Source: Puniceicoccales bacterium (GTDB taxonomy: Bacteria > Verrucomicrobiota > Verrucomicrobiia > Opitutales > JAIRKQ01). Taken from it: a stretch of 10,116 nucleotides of DNA. Positions 4,467 through 10,116 of the stretch are shown piece by piece. Each line of letters starts with the position of its first letter. Position 1 is the first letter of the stretch. Below the pieces are notes generated by a model. It did no database searches, was not told where the DNA came from, and saw only the letters and a program-made list of their open reading frames with translations. Made by a program: the position numbers and the translations under genes. The stretch spans positions 1-10,116 of the forward strand of contig JAITOW010000047.1 in NCBI GenBank assembly GCA_031289835.1. The letters run 5' to 3'.

Positions 4467-7439
4467 GTGAAGAAATTTATAAAAACAGCATGGTTTGTGT
4501 TGCTATTTGTGCTTGTTTTCATGTTACTTTGCTGCTTCCCCTTTGCTCAGAAGCTCATCGTCAAGTGTATTTTGACGCATTATTTTGACATTGACGATGT
4601 GAGAATGGTGAAGATGTCCGTGGGACCTTCCGGGCTACGAGCGAAAAATGTTTACCTGCGCTACGATGATCTGAGCGTCAGGTTTGCAAATTTAAACGTG
4701 AAGTGGCGATTAAAAGATTGGTTTACGCAAAGGATTTTCAACGTGGAAAATGCGACACTTGATGGACTCACGCTCTCCGTGGAAAATGAACCGAAAGACG
4801 TGCTATATTTCGAAAAGAAAAAGGAAAGAATTTCCGTTAATTTTGATTTGGCTCGCTTCTGCGACGAATTTCCTCAAAAGTTAAAAAAGATTTCTTCGCT
4901 GTGCCAATTGCCAATCGCCATAGGTAAACTGTCCATGAGTGGATCATTTGATATGTACGAAAAAATTTTGGGAGATTTTTCACTCGATGTGGCGAATTTT
5001 GCCAAGGGCAAAACTGCTAGCATCAATTTCAAGTTTGATTCTGACTTCATGAGGCAGTTGGTGGGAAGGCTCAAAATTTTTGGCCGTGCGTCAATTGGCC
5101 GTGACATGTCCGGAACGCTAGAGTCGATTGGGCTAAATTCATCGATTTTTTCAAAGGATAGCACGATGAAGATCTTGGAAGAGTTTTCCATAAATGGAGC
5201 CTATAATAGGTCCAAATCGGCTAACAATTTGTTACACGTGGCCTTTGTTGACGAACAAAATTCGAGCAAAATCCTTGATGCGTCGTGCAACTTCGACGAA
5301 AACACCAAAAATGCAAGTTTTCAGGCAGACGTTACCGTCACCAATTCGGTGGCAAAGTATTTTGTGCTTGGAACGGATTTAAACCCATTTTCGTGCCACT
5401 TGTACTCGACGGGAGAATATAACATAGCCCAATCCAAGGGATTGATAAAATCAAATATCGAAGCGACCTTTTCCCGCAAATTTTTTGACCAAGCTTTACC
5501 GGAATTAAAGGATGATTTGAAATTTAAATTCATTTCTTCCTTCGGTGTTTCCGGCGATGTCATTGAGATACAGTCGATCAGCGGTGAACTTGGCGACGTC
5601 GGCAATAGGCAGGTATCATGTTCAGTGGAGCTGATGGACAAACATAGATTTTCACGGCAAAACAACAGCCTTTTAAAAAGTTTGAACGGGCTAGTCTTGG
5701 GTATAAACGTGAACAGCATGGATACGTCTATTTTTGGCACGATTTTCAACGATTGGCGCCTGAGTTCGATGGTTAGCGGCAGATGTATTCTGGCATTTAA
5801 TGGTAACCGACTAAACATTTTTAGCAATATGGATAAAGTTCATCTGTCGTCAGTGGGACTTATGTATGGCGGAGATAAGATTATTGACAGGTTCAAATGC
5901 TCCTTTGAACCAAGAATTGCTGTGGGCGATGTGATTAGGTGTGACATCATCGGCCTAACATGTACAGATGGCAACGGTATCGATATTTTGCAGGGAGATT
6001 TTGGATTTGCGCTTGATAAAAAATCTTGCTCTTGTTCGGGATGTTTGGTGTGTGTTTTGGCTAGCTTATTGGAGCAGCCCATTTTCAAGAATGATCTGAA
6101 GCTCTCTTCGGGATTGGCCACTTGCAACTTCAATTTGGTGCAAAATGAAGCCACTTGCGCCGGAAGTGCCGAACTAAAAGTGAAAGCTGTAGCTTACAGT
6201 GGCAGCAAATCACCGTTGAACGGCAATGTGAAAGTTACTTTGGAAAGCGCAGTACCCACCGAGAATGAAATTAAATTCAACATTGACGGAAAATTGCACA
6301 ATGAGATGGACTCGGACGTGTCAATAAGTGGCATCATAGTGAGCAATAGTAAGGAGGGATCGAACAATAACACCCGCACCGATGTTAGGAGCTCGACGAT
6401 TTCTTTATCAGACATTGCCACCGTCTACAAGTTATTTGCAATCAATAAGTTTAATACACAGGAAGGATTTTTTGAAAAGAAAATTTCCACACCGAGCGAT
6501 GTATCATTGTGGGACGAATTTTTCTTCGATGCATCCTTTAAAATTAACGCGTTATATGTGAACGATATCCAACTGTGTTCCAATTTATCGTGCACTTTGA
6601 AGGTTGATCCAAAAATGATTAGCCTGCCGGACATAGTGTGCTCCGTTTTGGATGCACCCCTTTTGGCTTCGTATTCGATCATGTTTTCCAATGATGGCTA
6701 TTCGAGTATGTACAACGTTAAAACATGTTTTTCCCTATCGGACTTGAGTGCTAGCAAATGCATGTTGCTCTTTAACTTCCCTCCCAGAGTCCTCACGGGG
6801 ATTTTTAGCGCAAATGGGAGTTTTTCCGCCTCTCGGTCTGCTCTGAGGGATGTGTTGGTGTTTCCCAATATGCAGGGGAAAGTCGACATTGTTGGGGTTA
6901 ATGGCAATATCTTGCCGATGGAATTGCTAAACAACGAGCAAAAGGGTCTACTTGGTCTTGCTGGAGTTGCGGGTAGTCTGTTAAATGTGAATATTACCAA
7001 TGACCTGATACAGATTTTCGGTGATATTCCATATGAAAAAATATCCATTTCCATGATTCGACAAGATAGTGCGGACATAATTTTAGATTCCCTTGTTATT
7101 ATGGGGGAAAATCTCAGGATAATTGCGAGCGGCGCATTTACAGGCAGTAATGGAGTTCCATTCCGGGATTACAATTTGCGCCTTGAATCTCAAATTGGTA
7201 CGAAAAACGACTTGGCGGAAATTTTTAACAAATTTGGATGGTCCACAGGCATGTTTGATTACTATGGGTACCAAATTGGGCCAAGATTTAATATATATGG
7301 AACCATTGGAAATCCTGACTTGAGCGAAGTTAAAACTTTGTTAGCATCGGCCAGTAGTGAGGCGCTAATGGAGAGAGCAAAAAATACGCAACCTTCGATC
7401 ATCAGCCCGGAAATTTTACTAAAAATCTTTCAAGAATAA
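4467..7439 (+). CDS. Large AsmA-like envelope protein
   Basis: A 990-residue protein with one N-terminal membrane segment (residues about 5-25, AWFVLLFVLVFMLLCCF after MKKFIKT), which would anchor it in the inner membrane with the remainder in the periplasm. The rest is a long run of alternating beta-strand-like segments with no enzyme motif. Its N-terminal part ('GPSGLRAKNVYLRYDDLSVRFANLNVKW') and its C-terminal part from about residue 765 ('LTGIFSANGSFSASRSALRD', 'GKVDIVGVNGNI', 'GLAGVAGSLL', 'DSLVIMGENLRIIASGAFTG') resemble AsmA-type proteins. That superfamily (AsmA, TamB, YhdP) is thought to form grooved bridges carrying phospholipid to the outer membrane. It starts at GTG 4467, 6 bases after GAGGAA, 10 bases after the tkt stop, so the two are probably co-translated from one message. 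Oddity: a CxCxxCxxC cluster at residues 521-529. Family placement is fairly secure; the exact role is inference. Confidence 0.72.
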   Translation: MKKFIKTAWFVLLFVLVFMLLCCFPFAQKLIVKCILTHYFDIDDVRMVKMSVGPSGLRAKNVYLRYDDLSVRFANLNVKWRLKDWFTQRIFNVENATLDGLTLSVENEPKDVLYFEKKKERISVNFDLARFCDEFPQKLKKISSLCQLPIAIGKLSMSGSFDMYEKILGDFSLDVANFAKGKTASINFKFDSDFMRQLVGRLKIFGRASIGRDMSGTLESIGLNSSIFSKDSTMKILEEFSINGAYNRSKSANNLLHVAFVDEQNSSKILDASCNFDENTKNASFQADVTVTNSVAKYFVLGTDLNPFSCHLYSTGEYNIAQSKGLIKSNIEATFSRKFFDQALPELKDDLKFKFISSFGVSGDVIEIQSISGELGDVGNRQVSCSVELMDKHRFSRQNNSLLKSLNGLVLGINVNSMDTSIFGTIFNDWRLSSMVSGRCILAFNGNRLNIFSNMDKVHLSSVGLMYGGDKIIDRFKCSFEPRIAVGDVIRCDIIGLTCTDGNGIDILQGDFGFALDKKSCSCSGCLVCVLASLLEQPIFKNDLKLSSGLATCNFNLVQNEATCAGSAELKVKAVAYSGSKSPLNGNVKVTLESAVPTENEIKFNIDGKLHNEMDSDVSISGIIVSNSKEGSNNNTRTDVRSSTISLSDIATVYKLFAINKFNTQEGFFEKKISTPSDVSLWDEFFFDASFKINALYVNDIQLCSNLSCTLKVDPKMISLPDIVCSVLDAPLLASYSIMFSNDGYSSMYNVKTCFSLSDLSASKCMLLFNFPPRVLTGIFSANGSFSASRSALRDVLVFPNMQGKVDIVGVNGNILPMELLNNEQKGLLGLAGVAGSLLNVNITNDLIQIFGDIPYEKISISMIRQDSADIILDSLVIMGENLRIIASGAFTGSNGVPFRDYNLRLESQIGTKNDLAEIFNKFGWSTGMFDYYGYQIGPRFNIYGTIGNPDLSEVKTLLASASSEALMERAKNTQPSIISPEILLKIFQE

Positions 7440-7501
7440 TCAGTTTATTGTTGTGTTTTAGATAAACATTGCCTAGAGTGGAGCGAATTGGAGTTTAAGG
7501 C
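7440..7501 (+). other. Short intergenic gap before rpmG with a weak hairpin
   Basis: The 62-base gap is the largest within the plus-strand run. GTTTAT (7443-7448) and ATAAAC (7462-7467) can pair around a 13-base loop, but the stem is AT-rich and no T-tract follows, so it is a poor terminator. GGAG at 7490-7493 is a plausible rpmG Shine-Dalgarno with 8-base spacing. I see no convincing promoter here. Confidence 0.3.
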
Positions 7502-7672
7502 ATGCCGAGGGAATACATAATTTTAGAGTGCGCGGAAGCAAAGGCCGAAGGGAAGCCTGCTTCACGCTACATGTCGACGCGCAACAAGAAAGTGCAGACG
7601 GAGCGTGTGGAGAAGATGAAATATAACAAATTTCTGAGAAGGCACACGCTGCATCGTGAAATAAAAGGGTAA
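7502..7672 (+). CDS. rpmG: 50S ribosomal protein L33
   Basis: A 56-residue protein, the usual L33 size, a large-subunit protein near the E site. It reads MPREYIILECAEAKAEGK, then SRYMSTRNKK, then YNKFLRRHTLHREIKG. The blocks 'Y.T.RNK' and 'KYN.FLRRHTLHRE' are diagnostic. Only one cysteine (Cys10) is present and the CxxC pairs of zinc-binding L33 are missing, so this is a zinc-independent form. The start ATG at 7502 has GGAG eight bases upstream. The sequence style (MPRE...LEC.EA...GKP.SRY) recalls Verrucomicrobial L33 as I remember it and is the main hint of lineage. It lies between the AsmA-like gene (62 bases) and the SufS-like gene (24 bases). Very secure call. Confidence 0.95.
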   Translation: MPREYIILECAEAKAEGKPASRYMSTRNKKVQTERVEKMKYNKFLRRHTLHREIKG

Positions 7673-7696
7673 ACCTTTGCTTACTGTTCTAGTTTT

Positions 7697-8911
7697 ATGT
7701 TTGATGTTGACCGGTTCCGTTCGTACTTTCCCATTTTAGGTCCGCCCGTACGTTCCGGCGAAAGATTGGTTTATGTTGATAATGCTGCTACCACGCAGAA
7801 GCCCACCGGCGTTATCGATAGCATTTGTGATTTTTATCGGTCGTACAATTCCAACGTCAATTATGGGATGTACGATTTTGCCGTTCGTGCGACGGAGGCC
7901 TACGAGTCGGCACGTTTGCGCATTGCACAATACCTCAACGTTTCCCAGCGAGAAATAGTATTTACCTACGGGGCAACCGATGGCATGAATATGCTGGCAA
8001 CATCCTATGGGAAAAAGTTTTTAGCTGCAGGGGATGAGGTTTTGGTCGGTGCAGCGGAGCATCACTCCTCCTATTTACCCTGGAAAAACCTGTGCTCGGA
8101 TATCGGTGCCACCGTGAAAATTATCCCACTTAGAGGAGAGCGATATGAGTTGGATACGGACTTTTATCGGTCAATGTTCGGTAAAAGGACAAAACTTGTG
8201 GTTATCCAGCACATAGGTAACGTCCTGGGAAACGTGAACGATATCAAATTGCTCTCGAAAATGGCCCATGAAAATGGCGCAAGGATAGTGGTTGATGGTG
8301 CAGCGAGTCTGGCCCATGGACCAATCGATCTGCGTGACATCGACTGCGATTTTTTTGTAACTTCCGGGCATAAAGCCTTTGGACCGAGCGGGAGCGGGTT
8401 AATGTTCGGCAAATATGATCTTTTAAAAGACATGCCGCCATTCCGCACCGGAGGTAGAATGGTTAACGAAGTTTCCTTTGAGAATGTCGCATATAAACTG
8501 CCACCGGAGCGCTTCGAAGCCGGTACACCGGACATCGCTGCCGTCATCGGTTTCGGCGAAAGTATAAAATTTTTGTCGGAGATAAAGTGGAGCTCTGCCA
8601 AGCAATATCTAGCAAATTTGTCCAGGTACTGCCGTTGCAGATTGCTTGAAGTGGAAGATCTTGTGCTTTATGGCTCAGGGGAAGCGGGGATTTTTTCTTT
8701 TAATATTCTCAACATACACTGCCACGACGTTGCCACAATCTTGGCGAAACATGGCATCGCAATCCGCGCTGGCCATCACTGTGCTCAACCACTCATGAAC
8801 CTCCTCGGTGCCATTGGAACGGCGAGGATATCGCTTTGCCTTTACAATACCACCGAAGAAGTCGACTTCCTAGTTGACATTTTAAAAACTTGCAAGGACT
8901 ACTTCGGATAA
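7697..8911 (+). CDS. sufS: SufS-like cysteine desulfurase (aminotransferase class V), with altered active-site residues
   Basis: PLP enzyme expected to take sulfur from cysteine as a persulfide for Fe-S cluster assembly, in the cytosol with SufE/SufU and SufBCD. At 404 residues it matches group II (SufS/CsdA) length. Visible motifs: DNAATTQKP (28-36), EHHSSYLPW (121-129), Asp200 in VVDGAAS, the PLP lysine Lys226 in SGHKAFGPSGSG, RFEAGTPD (272-279), the catalytic Cys362 in IRAGHHCAQPLM, and Arg377 in ARISLCLYNT. Three positions differ from the family norm: NVHRG is NVNYG (Asn55, Tyr56) and DGAQ is DGAA (Ala203, where a Gln normally contacts the PLP ring oxygen). It may therefore be a divergent or re-purposed desulfurase; a true SufS is still the likeliest reading. 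No other suf gene is in the window. It starts at ATG 7697, 24 bases after rpmG, with no visible Shine-Dalgarno, and ends 32 bases from the converging PPDK gene. Confidence 0.82.
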   Translation: MFDVDRFRSYFPILGPPVRSGERLVYVDNAATTQKPTGVIDSICDFYRSYNSNVNYGMYDFAVRATEAYESARLRIAQYLNVSQREIVFTYGATDGMNMLATSYGKKFLAAGDEVLVGAAEHHSSYLPWKNLCSDIGATVKIIPLRGERYELDTDFYRSMFGKRTKLVVIQHIGNVLGNVNDIKLLSKMAHENGARIVVDGAASLAHGPIDLRDIDCDFFVTSGHKAFGPSGSGLMFGKYDLLKDMPPFRTGGRMVNEVSFENVAYKLPPERFEAGTPDIAAVIGFGESIKFLSEIKWSSAKQYLANLSRYCRCRLLEVEDLVLYGSGEAGIFSFNILNIHCHDVATILAKHGIAIRAGHHCAQPLMNLLGAIGTARISLCLYNTTEEVDFLVDILKTCKDYFG

Positions 8912-8921
8912 TTTCGAAATT
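8910..8921. repeat. Perfect 12-base palindrome between converging genes
   Basis: AATTTCGAAATT is its own reverse complement and overlaps the sufS stop. It occupies much of the 32-base space between the convergent sufS and ppdK stops. As RNA it can form only a four-pair AT-rich stem, so it is a weak terminator at best; no other terminator is seen for either gene. Confidence 0.35.
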
Positions 8922-8943
8922 TTCGATTTTGGTCGATTGTTGT

Positions 8944-10116
8944 TCATTCCAAAGCTGCTTGGGCGGCTGCTAGCCTTGCGACGGGGACACGATTTGGCGA
9001 GCAACTGACGTAGGTTAAACCATATTGGTGGCACAGCTTTATGGACTCTGGATCGCCGCCATGTTCACCGCAAATTCCCAGTTTGATGTCCGGCCTCGTC
9101 AAGCGACCACGTTCGCTGGCCATTTTTATCAACCCACCGACACCAATGGGATCTATGGAGGCGAATGGATTATTCCTAAGAATCTCCAACTCAAAGTACT
9201 TCGGCAAGAATCCATTGGCATCGTCCCTGCTCATTCCCAAACATGTCTGGGTCAAATCGTTTGTTCCAAAGCTGAAAAACTGTGCTTCTTTGGCGATCTC
9301 ATCCGCACAGAAGCACGCACGTGGGATTTCCATCATCGTTCCCACTTTGTACTTTATCTGCAACCCTGTCTCTGCCCCAACCTCTTGGGCCACAGTGCGT
9401 ATGATGTCAGTTTGATTTTTCATTTCCAAAGGGAATGCCGTCAGAGGCACCATTATTTCCAAATCGACATCGATTCCCACACGTGTAACATTGGCCGCCG
9501 CTTTGAAAATGGCCCTAGCTTGCATGCGCGTGATTTCAGGGTAACTTATTCCAAGACGACATCCGCGATGCCCTAGCATCGGGTTCGCCTCTTTCAACGA
9601 AGCGATGCGAAGCCTCATTTTTTCCTGATCCAGGTGAAGCTTCTTGGACAGCGACTCAATGACTGCGGCGTCGTTTGGCAAAAATTCGTGCAAGGGCGGA
9701 TCCAACAAACGTATGGTCACCGGGAACCCTTGCATTTCCCTGAACATGCCCTCAAAATCGCTGCGTTGCAGTGGTTCAAGTTTTGCCAAGGCTGCTTCAC
9801 GGTCAACCACCGTATCAGCCAAAATCATTTCACGCATGTAATCAATGCGATCCCCCTCGAAGAACATGTGTTCGGTTCGGCACAGACCAACTCCTTCGGC
9901 GCCCAATTGTAGGGCAACTTTAGCCTGTTTGGGGCTATCCGCGTTCGTTCTAACTCCAAGTCGGCGGTACCCGTCCGCCCACTCCATCACGGTGTTGAAT
10001 AGCCTGTAGGTGTAACTTTTTTCTGGAGACAAGCTCCCATCCAACACTTGGCTTACCTCCGATGGTGCGGTTTCGAGCTCTCCAACGAAAACTTCACCCG
10101 TGGTCCCATCGATGGA
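8944..10116 (-). CDS. ppdK: Pyruvate, phosphate dikinase, C-terminal 390 residues (partial)
   Basis: PPDK interconverts pyruvate + ATP + phosphate and phosphoenolpyruvate + AMP + pyrophosphate, in the cytosol. The gene enters from the right edge and stops at TGA 8946-8944. The first visible residues (SIDGTTGEVFVGEL) are the end of the swivelling phospho-histidine domain; the nucleotide-binding domain and catalytic His lie outside the window. The rest is the PEP/pyruvate barrel: EGVGLCRTEHMFF, TIRLLDPPLHEFLP, MLGHRGCRLGISYPE, MMEIPRACFCADEIA, FFSFGTNDLTQT, and the catalytic cysteine in GICGEHGGDPES (codon 9072-9070). It ends RVPVARLAAAQAALE, the normal C-terminus. Full-length PPDK is about 870-900 residues, so a little under half is seen. 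RLLDPPLHEFLP and the Cys-containing GICGEHGG distinguish it from PEP synthase and from enzyme I of the PTS. It converges on sufS with 32 bases between the stops. With PFOR it suggests pyrophosphate-linked anaerobic glycolysis. Confidence 0.96.
   Translation of the reverse strand, partial: SIDGTTGEVFVGELETAPSEVSQVLDGSLSPEKSYTYRLFNTVMEWADGYRRLGVRTNADSPKQAKVALQLGAEGVGLCRTEHMFFEGDRIDYMREMILADTVVDREAALAKLEPLQRSDFEGMFREMQGFPVTIRLLDPPLHEFLPNDAAVIESLSKKLHLDQEKMRLRIASLKEANPMLGHRGCRLGISYPEITRMQARAIFKAAANVTRVGIDVDLEIMVPLTAFPLEMKNQTDIIRTVAQEVGAETGLQIKYKVGTMMEIPRACFCADEIAKEAQFFSFGTNDLTQTCLGMSRDDANGFLPKYFELEILRNNPFASIDPIGVGGLIKMASERGRLTRPDIKLGICGEHGGDPESIKLCHQYGLTYVSCSPNRVPVARLAAAQAALE

Noticed and set aside
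9025..9576. 183-codon open frame on the plus strand
   Set aside because: It is the shadow of the PPDK catalytic barrel, whose motifs on the minus strand are unmistakable.

Overview
The window looks like an ordinary chromosomal stretch from a Gram-negative, probably anaerobic bacterium. The anaerobic reading rests on the pyruvate:ferredoxin oxidoreductase (PFOR) tail at the left edge, the pyruvate phosphate dikinase (PPDK) at the right edge, and many cysteines in the cytosolic proteins. The Gram-negative reading rests on a 990-residue AsmA-like envelope protein. The L33 sequence (MPRE start, HTLHRE end) reminds me of Verrucomicrobiota, perhaps Opitutae-like. That is an impression from memory, not a search result. 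The standard genetic code fits: tryptophan is TGG and TGA ends several genes. I see no tRNA, rRNA, CRISPR array, insertion sequence or phage module.

Layout: (1) 3-209, plus strand, the C-terminal end of a PFOR. It overlaps tail to tail by 4 bases with (2) a minus-strand aspartate/glutamate racemase-family gene. (3) From 1089 to 8911 there is one long, tightly packed plus-strand run: rplU, rpmA, a three-helix small membrane protein, a compact all-alpha dUTPase, a possible 27-codon mini-gene, a transketolase broken by a frameshift, a large AsmA-like protein, rpmG and a SufS-like cysteine desulfurase. (4) 8944-10116, minus strand, the C-terminal 390 residues of PPDK, converging on sufS and running off the right edge.

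The plus-strand run mixes translation (L21, L27, L33), nucleotide-pool cleaning (dUTPase), pentose-phosphate carbon flow (transketolase), outer-envelope lipid handling (AsmA-like) and Fe-S cluster sulfur supply (SufS-like). Gaps are 0-62 bases, with stop/start overlaps (GTGA, ATGA) at several junctions, so much of it is probably co-transcribed and partly translationally coupled. PFOR and PPDK at the two edges fit pyrophosphate-linked anaerobic pyruvate metabolism.

I found no clearly new multi-gene system. The points that deserve a second look are the transketolase frameshift near 3764, a SufS-like protein that keeps its PLP lysine and catalytic cysteine but has lost three usual active-site residues, the overlapping membrane-protein/dUTPase pair, and tiny ORFs that bridge two gene junctions.
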